A DNA stretch of 64,000 bases from Actinomyces sp. zg-332 (GCF_011751945.2 NZ_CP064951.1:1-64000), one strand, 5' to 3'. Positions 18,536-29,578 are shown, counted from the first letter of the stretch. The notes: generated by a model not told the origin, from the sequence alone. Translations and numbers: made by a program.

Positions 18536-20008
18536 ATGCAAGCTGCTGAGAAAATTCAAGAATGTCACCAACTAGGTGTACATGACATGTTTAGGATTGG
18601 CATAGGTCCATCTTCTTCCCACACAGTTGGGCCAATGAGAGCAACGAATGCTTTTATACAAGAATTACAAACTATAAACAATTTTGTTTTAAAAGAACTA
18701 AACGTAGAACTATATGGTTCATTAGCAGCAACAGGAAAAGGCCACTACACTGATAAAGCTTCAGTATTAGGTTTATGTGGTCACGACCCTAAGACGGTAC
18801 CAACTAGCGAACTCGAAACTATATTAGAAAAAATTCAAGAAAGTGGTGTCATAGTTACACCTGCTGGGACAGTAGAATTTAGCTTAGAAAAAAATGTTAA
18901 ATTTATGTCACACATAGTTCCAGATTTTCATGTAAATGGGATGAAAGTTACAGCTTTAAATAGCGATGGCAAAATAATTTTAACTAATACTTATTACTCA
19001 GTCGGTGGTGGGTTTGTCATGGTAGAACCTACCTCAGGTGAAATTTATTCACTAGATGAAAGTAACTTGAGAGATAGAAAAAAACCAATACCTTACCCAT
19101 TTACTACAGGTGGAGAGCTTTTAAAACAGTGCGAAACATCAGGGTTGTCAATCAGTAAAATTGTTTACGAAAACGAACTAAGTATGTATGATGAGCAAGA
19201 GATTGATAGCTACCTAGATGAAGTATTAGAAGCTATGAATGATTGCATTAAGACAGGCTGCAAAACAAAAGGTATACTACCCGGGGGGCTGAATGTTAAG
19301 CGCAGGGCTAGGCAACTTTTCGAACAACTCTGCGACCGCAAACACAATGCTGAAAAATGCGATCTGCATGAAAGCACCGAACAGTATGCTTGGGCTGGAA
19401 CAAATATAGATCCGCTTAGAGCTATGGATTGGGTGAATTTATTCGCGCTCGCTGTGAACGAGGAAAATGCTGCTGGGCACAGAATAGTGACAGCCCCTAC
19501 AAACGGCGCAGCTGGTATTATTCCAGCAGTTCTAGGCTACTATAAGGTATTTGTGCCAAATGCTAGTTTGCAGGGCTGTAAGGACTTCTTACTGACAGCA
19601 ACAGCGATAGGCTCGATAATTAAAACCAACGCTTCAATTGCTGGAGCTGAAGTGGGCTGTCAGGGTGAAGTCGGCTCAGCAGCAGCGATGGCAGCAGCTG
19701 GTCTTGCTCAAGTCTTCGGGGGAAACCCGCAGCAAGTAGAATACGCTGCTGAAATAGCGATGGAACACAACCTTGGGCTAACTTGCGATCCTGTAGCTGG
19801 TTTAGTCCAGATACCATGTATTGAACGAAATGCTATAGCTGCAGTCAAAGCAATTAATGCTGCTCGTATGGCTTTATGGTCTGATGGAAACCATAATGTA
19901 AGTCTTGATGTAGTTATTGAAACTATGCGACAAACAGGTAAAGATATGCTTTCAAAGTATAAAGAGACTTCAGAGGGTGGTCTTGCCGTAAACGTTGTAG
20001 AGTGTTAA
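18536..20008 (+). CDS. sdaA: L-serine ammonia-lyase (iron-sulfur, single chain)
   Basis: The enzyme converts L-serine to pyruvate and ammonia with a [4Fe-4S] cluster. The 490-residue protein fuses the beta domain (GIGPSSSHTVGPMRA near 28-42) and the alpha domain. Three cluster cysteines fit the motifs EVGCQGEVGSA and TCDPVAGLVQIPC. Length is normal for the one-chain bacterial form. The ATG follows AGGTAAAGG. It is a single gene with no terminator evident. A segment around 19250-19800 is more GC-rich by eye than the gene's ends, possibly a recombination patch or constrained region. Confidence 0.95.
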   Translation: MQAAEKIQECHQLGVHDMFRIGIGPSSSHTVGPMRATNAFIQELQTINNFVLKELNVELYGSLAATGKGHYTDKASVLGLCGHDPKTVPTSELETILEKIQESGVIVTPAGTVEFSLEKNVKFMSHIVPDFHVNGMKVTALNSDGKIILTNTYYSVGGGFVMVEPTSGEIYSLDESNLRDRKKPIPYPFTTGGELLKQCETSGLSISKIVYENELSMYDEQEIDSYLDEVLEAMNDCIKTGCKTKGILPGGLNVKRRARQLFEQLCDRKHNAEKCDLHESTEQYAWAGTNIDPLRAMDWVNLFALAVNEENAAGHRIVTAPTNGAAGIIPAVLGYYKVFVPNASLQGCKDFLLTATAIGSIIKTNASIAGAEVGCQGEVGSAAAMAAAGLAQVFGGNPQQVEYAAEIAMEHNLGLTCDPVAGLVQIPCIERNAIAAVKAINAARMALWSDGNHNVSLDVVIETMRQTGKDMLSKYKETSEGGLAVNVVEC

Positions 20009-20351
20009 CTTGCTTGCATAGTCTCGCAGATAGTTGATATTTCAATGGTTTTACGTTTTAAGTATTTTAACTGATTTAGGTTTATTGATTAGAGAAGTTT
20101 TTGGCTACTTGAAATATTTAGTCTAACTTTGTTCAAATTAGAAAAATTACAAGAAATATGCGTAAAATAGTGAATTTTCATTGATGTATTAAAAACAAAG
20201 TGAGTGCGATACTTTTACGACAGAGTTTTCCACAATTTTAATATCCGCTTCTTGTAAGCCGAATATTATTGCTACACTATAAATCAGAGCAGGTACTAAA
20301 ATGTTTAATATAACTGTGTAAAATCACTGTTATGCAAGTAGTGGAGAAGTA
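20009..20351. other. 343-bp gap, no gene seen
   Basis: This is AT-rich spacer between sdaA and the nucleosidase gene, with no ORF of note. It holds one DnaA-box-like TTTTCCACA at 20226-20234 and should contain the promoter of the next gene. No clear terminator for sdaA was found. Confidence 0.6.
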
Positions 20352-21056
20352 ATGAGTGCAGAGACAAATAAATATAAAGCCCTTGTTAGTGTAGCTATGA
20401 AACAAGAAGCTCAGCCTTTCTTGGATTTAGCTGATGTAAAGCGTGAGTTCAAAATTAATAATGTTGCTACTGGTTGGGAACTAGAACACGAAGGTGTTAG
20501 GTTTATTTTAGTACAAAGCTGTGTGGGGCTGGTCAATGCAACTGTTGCTGTTTCTAGTGTCTTGGCTCAATATGACGTTGAGTACGTTTTTTCTGCTGGT
20601 TCAGCTGGTGGTATGGGTGCTGATATACGTGTAGGTGACATAGTTTGTGGTACTGATTACACTTACAACGGTGCTGATGCACGTATTTTCGGTTACGAAT
20701 TAGGTCAGCTACCACATATGCCTGTGAAATACTTTGGTGATGAAAAACTTTTAGATGTTGCTAAGTCTATTCTAAATGAAGACCGTATTTTTTATGGTCA
20801 AATAATTTCTGGGGATAGCTTTGTTACAGAGGCTAATATTGGTACTAAACGTGAAGATTACCCTGAATGTTTGGCTACAGACATGGAAACAACAGCTATA
20901 GCTCAAGTTTGTTATGTAAATGATATTTCTTTCTTATCAGTTAGGTGTATTTCAGATTTATGTGGTCCTAGTGCTGATAAAGATTTTTACATGGATCTTG
21001 ATCGTGTAGTTTTGCGTAGCGCTAAGACTGTTTTAAATATTTTGTCTGCTTTATAA
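20352..21056 (+). CDS. mtnN: 5'-methylthioadenosine/S-adenosylhomocysteine nucleosidase
   Basis: The enzyme removes adenine from MTA and SAH, recycling methionine and relieving SAH inhibition. The 234-residue protein has the PNP/UDP phosphorylase fold. An acid residue sits in VAMKQEAQPF, VFSAGSAGGM and the VGDIVCGTDYTYNGAD segment are typical, the substrate-binding glutamate is in ATDMETTAIAQVC, and the catalytic aspartate is in RCISDLCG. GGAGAAG lies just upstream of the ATG. It is monocistronic. Without LuxS in view, an AI-2 role cannot be judged. Confidence 0.93.
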   Translation: MSAETNKYKALVSVAMKQEAQPFLDLADVKREFKINNVATGWELEHEGVRFILVQSCVGLVNATVAVSSVLAQYDVEYVFSAGSAGGMGADIRVGDIVCGTDYTYNGADARIFGYELGQLPHMPVKYFGDEKLLDVAKSILNEDRIFYGQIISGDSFVTEANIGTKREDYPECLATDMETTAIAQVCYVNDISFLSVRCISDLCGPSADKDFYMDLDRVVLRSAKTVLNILSAL

Positions 21057-21927
21057 AGTGATTATTGGGAGTAAAAATTATTCCTACTTAGTTTTTCTCA
21101 CTTTCATTTACAGAGTTTGTAGTTTGCAATAAGCAGTAAGCAGATATGTGATGATGTGAGAAAAACTTAGCTTTATCTTAGAGTTTTGTTCAAAACAGTT
21201 ATGGCAGTAGTAACGCTATTGTTGCTATTGTTATTACTTCAACTTTGCCCTCGCATTGGGGTAAATGAGTGAGTGTTTGCCAATAGTGTTAGTAGTGTCT
21301 ATGAGCTTTGTTTAACTTGCGTTTTGAGTTTATAGCTTACTATGTGAGTCATTTATTTTGTATTTACAGAATAACTTTCAAGGAAACAGGCAAATGTGTT
21401 TTTGGCTAATGATAGAACTAAGCTAGTTATATCATCTGTTAGATGTATTTGGTTGTCTTTTTATTTTTGATATAGGTTATAGTAAAACTACTTGTCACTT
21501 GGCTGTGACAACAATACGCTTATTTACTAGTTATTGTATCTACGAATCTAGCATTCTTGTCTTTATAAATTTATTTCACAGATTATCAGGTAAGTACTAC
21601 TTTTACGCTATAAGTTTTATTTTTTAGAAACTGTTTTGTGGTGGTATTTAATCTTTATATAAGCTATGCTTTACAATTTTGAATTATTACGTGGCTACTT
21701 AGTTTAAAATTAGAGCTCTGATTCCTTTACAAATAAAGTTGCTGAATTAGTTACCATGTCTTTTGGGGAAATTATTGAGCATTAGTTATAAAAACTCTAT
21801 TTCTGTCAAAAATTTATTTACATCGTTATATATGTGTAGGTGAGCAATAAAATCACATTCAGGTACTTGAAAATGCAGGAAAGTAAGTATATTGAGGATT
21901 GGATAATTATTAATCTATTTTATAAAT
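21057..21927. other. gene-free T/G-rich spacer with an inverted repeat
   Basis: No credible ORF is seen on either strand. A 15-bp inverted repeat with one mismatch (21087-21101 and 21156-21170) lies 30 bp after the nucleosidase gene and may end its transcript. The rest is low-GC and T/G-biased on the plus strand, unlike the A-biased DNA just before nrdH. Confidence 0.55.
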
Positions 21928-21985
21928 GAGTATGCGACTTATATTAACCAAGCAAACCATTAATATAAGTCGCGATACTCTTTAT
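21922..21985. repeat. long imperfect hairpin
   Basis: A perfect 14-bp stem (21934-21947 with 21960-21973, core GCGACTTATATTAA) surrounds a 12-nt loop. It is extended by a further 6 bp (21928-21933 with 21975-21980) past one bulged base and then by five A-T pairs past another bulge. Its purpose is unknown: terminator, structured RNA or relic of a small mobile element. Confidence 0.6.
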
Positions 21986-22011
21986 TGTGCCACTGTTTCC
22001 AGCAAGTTTAT

Positions 22012-22206
22012 TTAGTAGTGTCCACCGTAATGGATGTATATTTTTGTCTGCTCTACATCACTTATGACTTTGTCCATAGCTTTTCTGTCAACATCACTTG
22101 TCATTGTGTCACGTTTTTTCTACAAATAGTTTCGTAGGCTATATCTCATTGGAACTAAGCATAGTGTAGCGATTATTCCACCAGTTAAGTACGCTGTCCA
22201 ATCCAT
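22012..22206 (-). pseudogene. small membrane-protein ORF interrupted by an in-frame stop
   Basis: On the minus strand an ATG at 22206 follows a strong AGGAGG. It opens a 28-residue one-span peptide beginning MDWTAYLTGGIIATLC and ending at a TAG (22120-22122). The same frame then stays open for another 35 codons, including an ATG at MTSDVDRKAMDK, to a TAA at 22012-22014. Either the first 28 residues are a complete micropeptide, or this is a 64-residue gene broken by a nonsense change. I recognise no family. It overlaps the end of another open frame (22185-22481). Confidence 0.4.
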
Positions 22207-22481
22207 AATTCCTCCTGAGTTATATTAATTGTATGTATGGGGTTATATAGATTAGGTCTACATAAACCTGCCCATAAGCCACATACATATTTTTTCCAAA
22301 GAGGAATTTGAGGTTGTGTAAATATTCCTATACACGTGTTTCTATTTGGAAACCAATCCCTATATGGTGCTCCAGTTATTGGTTTTCCTTCATAAACACA
22401 TAATTTTCTATTCCGTTGACTGAATCTATGAATTAGTATTCGTGTAGGATAGAAAGTAGCAAGAATAAAATTACTTACAAC
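22185..22481 (-). pseudogene. start-less open frame, probable gene remnant
   Basis: This open frame of 98 sense codons lies between a TAG (22482-22484) and a TAA (22185-22187). It has no ATG, GTG or TTG start in good context but a protein-like composition: KPITGAPYRDWFPNRNTC, then IPLWKKYVCGLWAGLC. Aromatic, Cys and Pro residues are regularly spread, unlike translated AT-rich spacer. Its end overlaps the AGGAGG/ATG of the next small ORF, as in a translationally coupled pair. It is probably the 3' part of a decayed gene. Chance is not excluded. Confidence 0.35.
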
Positions 22482-22623
22482 CTATAATTAAATTATAAAT
22501 TAAATTAATGGAATTATTCAAGATTAATGATGTGGATATTATTTCTTTATAAAAATGATATTTAATAAATCTTAAGACAAGATATTGTGGTTCGACACGC
22601 CAAAGAGAATAAATCTAAAAAAG

Positions 22624-22760
22624 TTTTCCACATTTTTCTGAATATTTTTTCAGAGGTTTTACACAGCTTATTTACCTGAAAACTCGCATAAATACTAACG
22701 AAAAATATTTATAGATTTTTTAAAACAAAAGTTATCTACATACTTTCCACAAATTTTCCA
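22624..22760. other. cluster of DnaA-box-like sites upstream of nrdH
   Basis: TTTTCCACA at 22624-22632, TTATCTACA at 22732-22740, and degenerate copies near 22743-22762 (CTTTCCACA, TTTTCCACG) occur 150-280 bp before nrdH. None is exact. DnaA control of ribonucleotide reductase genes is known in E. coli, so these sites could link nrd expression to replication. Confidence 0.45.
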
Positions 22761-22784
22761 CGAAATATACACATTATATGGTAG

Positions 22785-22800
22785 ACACAATATATAGTGG
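22785..22800. promoter_or_regulatory. NrdR box
   Basis: ACACAATATATAGTGG matches the NrdR consensus (ACACWATATMTWGTGT) at nearly every position, 108 bp before the nrdH start. A weaker copy, ACACATTATATGGTAG, directly precedes it (22769-22784). NrdR represses nrd operons when dATP is high. Paired boxes are usual, although the spacing here is shorter than typical. Confidence 0.7.
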
Positions 22801-22907
22801 TTATAGACATATTTGAATACAACAGCTAGTATTATCTAGTAACAAAAAAAGAATTACATAAATGAAATTAACACGGTAGTAACCGTTAGGGAAATAAGAG
22901 GGAAAAG

Positions 22908-23156
22908 ATGAGCATCACAGTCTACACAAAACCAAGATGCGTACAGTGTGACGCCACAAAACGTGCTTTAGATAAAAAAGGAATTAATTACGAAACAGTA
23001 GATATTGCTGAAGATATTCAAGCACTAGAGTACGTAAAATCCCTAGGCTATCAGCAAGCACCAGTTGTAGTTACAGACAACGATCATTGGGCAGGTTTTA
23101 GGCCAGATAAAATTTCAATGATAACTGAAGCTGCATTAGCTGTCGCAAACGCATAA
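22908..23156 (+). CDS. nrdH: glutaredoxin-like NrdH redoxin
   Basis: NrdH supplies electrons to the class Ib ribonucleotide reductase NrdEF. The 82-residue protein has the redox pair in CVQCDATKRALDKKG, the cis-Pro segment APVVVTDNDHWAGFRPDKI and a thioredoxin fold by length. The ATG follows AGAGGGAAAAG. It is the first gene of nrdHIEF, downstream of the NrdR box. Confidence 0.96.
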   Translation: MSITVYTKPRCVQCDATKRALDKKGINYETVDIAEDIQALEYVKSLGYQQAPVVVTDNDHWAGFRPDKISMITEAALAVANA

Positions 23157-23238
23157 GCTTTCGTAAACGATGGCAACACTTTTCTATATAGTGTTGCCAT
23201 TAATTTATGTGTTAATAAATTATTTAGGAGTGATAAAC

Positions 23239-23640
23239 GTGGGAAATATAGTTTATTTCTCATCAGCCTCTGAGAACACAGCTCGGTTCGTAGAAAAACT
23301 CGGGTTGCCGGCTCGTCGTATACCGCTACTTCCAAAAGATCCTTTTTTGGAAGTTGATGAAGAGTATGTTTTGATAGTTCCGACATATGGTGGCGGAAAT
23401 ATAAAGGGAGCAGTACCTAAACAAGTAATTAAATTCCTAAATAATGAACACAATCGTTCGCTATGTAAGGGAGTAATAGCTTCTGGTAATACAAATTTTT
23501 CAGAAGCATATTGTATAGCGGGCGATATTATTGCACAAAAACTTGGTGTACCTTTCCTATATAAATACGAATTACTAGGTACTCCACAAGATGTCGAAAA
23601 AGTACGTGAAGGATTGGAAAAGTTTTGGCAGAAACACTAA
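23239..23640 (+). CDS. nrdI: class Ib ribonucleotide reductase flavodoxin NrdI
   Basis: NrdI is the flavodoxin-like protein that helps build the manganese-tyrosyl radical of NrdF. The 133-residue protein begins at the GTG at 23239 ([21 protein letters not shown]) with GGAG 8 nt upstream. The frame extends 23 codons further upstream, but that part is hydrophobic without homology. Flavin-loop motifs VPTYGGG and [15 protein letters not shown] are clear. Its end overlaps the nrdE start by 16 bp. Confidence 0.95.
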   Translation: MGNIVYFSSASENTARFVEKLGLPARRIPLLPKDPFLEVDEEYVLIVPTYGGGNIKGAVPKQVIKFLNNEHNRSLCKGVIASGNTNFSEAYCIAGDIIAQKLGVPFLYKYELLGTPQDVEKVREGLEKFWQKH

Positions 23641-25778
23641 CCGACACAGGTTTAGAAGAAACAAACGAACAAACTGACTATCATGCATTAAACGCAAAGC
23701 TAAACTTGTATGATGCTCAAGGCAAGATTCAGTTTGATGCTGACAGACAAGCAGCTCGTCAATATTTCTTGCAGCACGTTAATCAAAATACAGTGTTCTT
23801 TCACAATTTACGTGAAAAAATAGATTACTTGCTAGAACATAAATACTATGAAAAAGAACTGTTTGACAAATACTCATTCGAGTTCATAAAGTCACTATTC
23901 AAGAAAGTCTATGCTAAAAAATTCCGTTTCCCTACTTTCTTAGGTGCTTTCAAATATTACACATCTTATACCCTAAAAACTTTCGATGGAAAACGTTACT
24001 TGGAAAGATTTGAAGACCGAGTAGCGATGGTTTCACTATACCTAGCTGATGGTAACGAAAAACTAGCTGAACAGATTATGGAAGAAATAATCTCGGGTCG
24101 CTTACAACCAGCAACACCAACTTTCTTGAACGCTGGAAAAGCTCAGCGCGGTGAACTAGTTTCATGTTTCCTCCTTCGCATAGAAGATAACATGGAATCA
24201 ATTGCTCGTGCTGTAAACTCATCACTACAGTTATCAAAACGTGGCGGAGGCGTTGCTTTATGCTTAACAAACTTGCGTGAAGCTGGAGCTCCTATCAAGA
24301 AGATTGAAAACCAGTCATCAGGTGTAGTTCCAGTAATGAAAATGCTCGAGGACTCCTTCAGCTATGCTAACCAGTTAGGTGCAAGGCAAGGTGCTGGAGC
24401 TGTTTATATTAATGCACACCATCCGGATGTTATGGAATTCCTTGATACAAAGCGTGAAAATGCTGATGAAAAAATCCGCATTAAAACACTATCATTAGGC
24501 TTAGTTATACCAGACATAACATTTGAAATCGCTAAGAAAAACGAAGATATGTACTTGTTCTCACCATACGATGTTGAGCGAGTATATGGAAAACCAATGT
24601 CAGATATCTCAATTACTGAAAAATATTATGAGATGGTAAATGATGGTCGTATCCGTAAAAAGAAAGTAAATGCTCGTCGTTTCTTCCAGACTATCGCTGA
24701 AATTCAATTTGAATCAGGCTATCCATATATTGTATTTGAGGATACAGTAAACCGTGCAAATCCAATTGATGGTCGTATTTCGATGTCAAACTTGTGTAGC
24801 GAAATTTTGCAGGTATCTGAGCCAAGTGAATATGAGCCAAACTTAAACTACAAAGTTATAGGTAAAGATATTTCATGTAACTTGGGTTCAATGAATATAG
24901 CTAAAACAATGGAATCGCCTGACTTTGGTAAAACAGTTGAAGTAGCTATACGTTCCCTAACAGCTGTTTCTGATAAATCAGACATTGAATGTGTGCCATC
25001 TATTGAACGTGGTAACAAGATGAGTCATGCTGTTGGTCTAGGACAGATGAACTTGCATGGATATTTAGCTAAAGAAAAAATCCATTACGGAAGTGAAGAA
25101 GCTCTAGATTTTACAAACATATATTTCTATTGCGTAAACTATTATGCAATCTTAGCTTCAAGCAAAATTGCTGAAGAAAGAAATGAAACTTTTGCAGGTT
25201 TTGAAAAGTCTAAGTATGCTAGTGGCGAATACTTTGAAAAATACATTAGCAAAGAGTGGAAACCAGAAACTGAACGAGTTCAAGGACTATTCGAGCAAGC
25301 AGGTATTGAAATCCCAACAGTTGAGGACTGGAAAATACTTGCCGAAAGAGTTGCTAAATATGGAATGTATAACCAGAACTTACAAGCAATTCCACCAACA
25401 GGTTCGATTAGCTACATAAATAACTCGACATCTTCAATACACCCTATAGTTTCACGCATTGAAATTCGTAAAGAGGGCAAAATTGGACGTGTATACTATC
25501 CAGCTCCATACATGGATAACGATAACCTAGAATATTACAAAGATGCTTACGAAATTGGTCCTGAAGCAATAATTGATACGTATGCGGTAGCAACACAGCA
25601 CGTTGATCAGGGATTGAGTTTGACTTTGTTTTTCCCAGATACAGTTACAACTCGTGACTTGAATAAAGCACAAATTTACGCATGGAGAAAAGGTATAAAG
25701 ACTTTGTATTACATTCGTTTGCGTCAATTAGCTTTAGAGGGAACGCAAGTTGAAGGTTGTGTATCTTGTATGCTTTAG
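23625..25778 (+). CDS. nrdE: class Ib ribonucleoside-diphosphate reductase, alpha subunit
   Basis: NrdE reduces ribonucleoside diphosphates to deoxy forms. The 717-residue protein contains [23 protein letters not shown] (active-site Cys), the NLCSEI motif with the radical-site cysteine, [11 protein letters not shown] and the C-terminal redox-active tail GCVSCML. The start is a TTG inside the end of nrdI, suggesting translational coupling. It acts with NrdF downstream. Confidence 0.97.
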   Translation: MAETLTDTGLEETNEQTDYHALNAKLNLYDAQGKIQFDADRQAARQYFLQHVNQNTVFFHNLREKIDYLLEHKYYEKELFDKYSFEFIKSLFKKVYAKKFRFPTFLGAFKYYTSYTLKTFDGKRYLERFEDRVAMVSLYLADGNEKLAEQIMEEIISGRLQPATPTFLNAGKAQRGELVSCFLLRIEDNMESIARAVNSSLQLSKRGGGVALCLTNLREAGAPIKKIENQSSGVVPVMKMLEDSFSYANQLGARQGAGAVYINAHHPDVMEFLDTKRENADEKIRIKTLSLGLVIPDITFEIAKKNEDMYLFSPYDVERVYGKPMSDISITEKYYEMVNDGRIRKKKVNARRFFQTIAEIQFESGYPYIVFEDTVNRANPIDGRISMSNLCSEILQVSEPSEYEPNLNYKVIGKDISCNLGSMNIAKTMESPDFGKTVEVAIRSLTAVSDKSDIECVPSIERGNKMSHAVGLGQMNLHGYLAKEKIHYGSEEALDFTNIYFYCVNYYAILASSKIAEERNETFAGFEKSKYASGEYFEKYISKEWKPETERVQGLFEQAGIEIPTVEDWKILAERVAKYGMYNQNLQAIPPTGSISYINNSTSSIHPIVSRIEIRKEGKIGRVYYPAPYMDNDNLEYYKDAYEIGPEAIIDTYAVATQHVDQGLSLTLFFPDTVTTRDLNKAQIYAWRKGIKTLYYIRLRQLALEGTQVEGCVSCML

Positions 25779-25825
25779 AGCAACTTTAGTTGTATGCTTG
25801 AAGTATAACTAGTTATAAGTAATAA

Positions 25826-26824
<999 letters not shown>

Positions 26825-26871
26825 AGATTGCGAATAAAATTTATAAATTCCTATATTTATAGCTAGATTTA

Positions 26872-26910
26872 TTAGGGTGTGAGCAATGTTTCACACCCTA
26901 ATAATTTTTT
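26872..26910 (+). terminator. terminator of nrdHIEF
   Basis: An 11-bp perfect stem (TTAGGGTGTGA/TCACACCCTAA) with an 8-nt loop is followed by TAATTTTTT, 48 bp past the nrdF stop. Confidence 0.9.
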
Positions 26911-26922
26911 AAAAACAAATAA

Positions 26923-26938
26923 TGTTTCACGTGAAACA
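26923..26938. promoter_or_regulatory. parS: parS site (exact)
   Basis: This is a second exact copy of TGTTTCACGTGAAACA, just beyond the nrdF terminator in non-coding DNA. Confidence 0.95.
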
Positions 26939-27078
26939 ACAGCATTTTATAAATTTCTTTCGTCATATGTTGCAAAGATGTGAAATTTTATAGCTTTGTA
27001 TACTTGGCGATAGATTTTCAAAATTAATTTTTCAAGGCAAATATTCGCTTATTTTACTTGTTTTTTGGCTCAAAAGTT

Positions 27079-27110
27079 TAGGGCTACAATATTTAGAAAT
27101 TGTAGCCCTA
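27079..27110 (-). terminator. terminator of fhs
   Basis: A 12-bp stem (TAGGGCTACAAT/ATTGTAGCCCTA) with an 8-nt loop lies 40 bp past the fhs stop on the minus strand. The following T-run is weak, so efficiency is uncertain. It may also stop read-through from the nrd side. Confidence 0.65.
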
Positions 27111-27149
27111 TATTGAATGCTGAAAGTAATTAGGTTGATTATTTAAACC

Positions 27150-28808
27150 TTAAATCATTCCTAAAATGTTTCCATCATCGTCAATATCGATATCTAAAGC
27201 TGCTGGTAGTTTTGGAAGTCCAGGCATTGTCATAATATTACCCACTTCTAAGACGACCATTCCAGCTCCGGCTGATAAACGAACCTTACTGACAGTTATT
27301 GTAAATCCTGAAGGAGCTCCTAAGAGCTTGGCATTATCTGAGAAAGAGTAAGGAGTTTTAGCGACACAAATAGGTAAGTTACCGCACCCCATTTTCTCTA
27401 TTTCTACCATGCTTTTACGAGCAGCACTTGAAAATTCCACATTGCTAGCTCCGTAGAACTTTGAGGATAACTTTGAGATTTTTGTCTCAACAGTATCTTC
27501 TAAATCGTAAGGATAGAAATTAAGTTGCTCTTTACCTTCTGATAAATCTTCACCAGAAGTAATTTTTACGACAGTTTCAGCTAAATCAACAGTACCTTCA
27601 CCGCCTGCACTAAAACCATCACAAATATCACAAGGAACTTCAAGCTTCTTACATAAATCTTTTAGTAGCTCTACTTCTTTATCTGTGTCACTAGAGAAAC
27701 GGTTTATTGCTACACATACAGGCTTGCCGAATGATTTCATGTTTTTTACATGGCGTTCTAGGTTTACGAAACCAGTTTCAAGAGCCTGCAAGTTTTCTTC
27801 AGTCAACTCTGTCTTGTCGACTCCTCCGTTGAATTTCAAAGCTCTAATGGTTGCTACTATTACCACAGCGTCAGGGTATAGCCCACTAGTTCTACATTTG
27901 ATATCGAAGAATTTTTCAGCCCCAAGATCTGCCCCAAATCCAGCTTCTGTTATAGCATATTCGCCAATTGATAGAGCCGTGCGAGTTGCTAGAACACTAT
28001 TGCAACCATGAGCAATATTAGCAAAAGGACCACCGTGGACTACAGCTAAATTACCTTCGGTTGTTTGAATGATATTAGGTTTGAAAGCTTCAACGAGCAA
28101 AGCCATCAATGAGCCGACTATTCCTAAATCTTCAACTCGTACAGGTTTATTATCAAAGGTATAAGCAACGATTATATTATTTAGACGTTTACGCAAGTCA
28201 TTTAAATCAGTTGCTAAACAAAATACTGCCATAATTTCAGATGCAACACTAATCATAAAGCCATCTTCGCGAGTTAGCCCATTTGTATGCGGACCTAAAC
28301 CTATTACGATATCGCGCAAAGGACGATCATTCATGTCTAAAACACGTTTCCACAATATACGCTTAGGGTTTATATTCAGAGAATTACCTTGATGAAGAGT
28401 ATTATCTAAAACAGCTGCTATTAGGTTATTTGCTGAAGTTATTGCATGAAAATCACCTGTAAAATGTAGATTTAAGTCATTTTCAGGTATCAAGCAAGAC
28501 TTTCCGCCACCGCTAGCTCCGCCTTTCATTCCAAAACATGGACCTAGAGAAGGTTCACGCAAAGCAGCAACTGCTTTTTTGCCTATTTTGTTTAACCCTT
28601 GAGTTAAAGATATGGTAACTGTTGTTTTACCCTCTCCTGCAGGTGTTGGGTTAATTGCAGTTACAAGGATTAATTTGCCTTTTTTCTTGTCTTTATAAGT
28701 ATTTTCTTTTATGAACTTGTAAGACAACTTTGCTTTATATTTGCCATATAGTTCTAAATAATCGTCTTTGATCCCAAAACTATTGGCAACTTCACTGATA
28801 TGTTTCAT
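27150..28808 (-). CDS. fhs: formate-tetrahydrofolate ligase
   Basis: The enzyme makes 10-formyl-THF from formate, THF and ATP, feeding purine synthesis. The 552-residue protein is normal length. The nucleotide loop PTPAGEGKTTV is near 52-62, followed by LREPSLGPCFGMKGGA(SG)GGG and HGGPFANIAHGCNS. The C-terminus is of the MPGLPKLPAA type. AAAGG precedes the ATG. It is monocistronic. Together with serine dehydratase it suggests one-carbon units may come from formate here, though the glycine pathway is not in view. Confidence 0.97.
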   Translation of the reverse strand: MKHISEVANSFGIKDDYLELYGKYKAKLSYKFIKENTYKDKKKGKLILVTAINPTPAGEGKTTVTISLTQGLNKIGKKAVAALREPSLGPCFGMKGGASGGGKSCLIPENDLNLHFTGDFHAITSANNLIAAVLDNTLHQGNSLNINPKRILWKRVLDMNDRPLRDIVIGLGPHTNGLTREDGFMISVASEIMAVFCLATDLNDLRKRLNNIIVAYTFDNKPVRVEDLGIVGSLMALLVEAFKPNIIQTTEGNLAVVHGGPFANIAHGCNSVLATRTALSIGEYAITEAGFGADLGAEKFFDIKCRTSGLYPDAVVIVATIRALKFNGGVDKTELTEENLQALETGFVNLERHVKNMKSFGKPVCVAINRFSSDTDKEVELLKDLCKKLEVPCDICDGFSAGGEGTVDLAETVVKITSGEDLSEGKEQLNFYPYDLEDTVETKISKLSSKFYGASNVEFSSAARKSMVEIEKMGCGNLPICVAKTPYSFSDNAKLLGAPSGFTITVSKVRLSAGAGMVVLEVGNIMTMPGLPKLPAALDIDIDDDGNILGMI

Positions 28809-28945
28809 TTTTTAGCCTTTTCGTAGAGGTGGTTAAAAGTGTAACATTCAGCGCCTATTATCTGTATAAACAACTCATATTTATTTTAAAAATATTTATT
28901 TTATTTGTGTGGTATTCGGGTGAAATTTTACTTTTGATTACTTAG

Positions 28946-29578
28946 TTATTCAGTTATATTTTGAGTCGTTGCTTTTAGGATTTTAGGAAATATACTTTTA
29001 GCCAGTCTGGCTGGGTAATTTTGTGCGTCCTCTGTGAGAATTACATTGTGCATTGTTATGTTTATAGTTGCCATTATTGTGTCGATTATGTTACTCATGC
29101 TTATTGTTGGTCTTAGATTCATTTTATCTAAGTACTCAATTAATGTCTGTGAGAAAGCATTTTTAGTGTAACGCATTGCATCTTTATATGGTTGTATACA
29201 TTCAGGTGTGCGTATTGCGTACAAGTAAAATTCGGTTCTAATTATGTGGAAATCTAGGTCTAGGGGTACTTTGGTAAGGATTAGCTCTATTACTTGTTCT
29301 GGGTCAAGGCGTTCAGTGTTTTCTTTAGTGGTTTCGAACAAGTTTTGTGAGTACGCTTTTACTAAGTTGGCAAATTCTTCATGCATTAGTATTTGTATTA
29401 ATTCGTCTTTTGATTCAAAAGTTGAGTAAAAAGCTCCACGTGTGTAACCAGCGTTCTTTGTTATATTTTCGATAGTAGTACTAGCAATACCGTGTTTTAT
29501 AAAAAGTTCTTTAGCTGATGACAGCAAATTTATTTTTGTATTTTCTTTGTTTCTTTTACTCATTTGTTTGTTTGTCAT
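28946..29578 (-). CDS. TetR family transcriptional regulator
   Basis: The 210-residue protein has an N-terminal TetR helix-turn-helix: LLSSAKELFIKHGIASTTIENI followed by AGYTRGAFYSTFESKDEL. A ligand domain without clear family follows. It is divergent from the YhgE/Pip-like gene. Three ATAC-N6-GTAT palindromes lie in the shared intergenic region, so it probably represses itself and the neighbour. The ligand is unknown. Confidence 0.92.
   Translation of the reverse strand: MTNKQMSKRNKENTKINLLSSAKELFIKHGIASTTIENITKNAGYTRGAFYSTFESKDELIQILMHEEFANLVKAYSQNLFETTKENTERLDPEQVIELILTKVPLDLDFHIIRTEFYLYAIRTPECIQPYKDAMRYTKNAFSQTLIEYLDKMNLRPTISMSNIIDTIMATINITMHNVILTEDAQNYPARLAKSIFPKILKATTQNITE

Noticed and set aside
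22590-22605. GTGGTTCGACACGCC resembling a tRNA T-arm
   Set aside because: No acceptor, D-arm or anticodon arm can be built around it.
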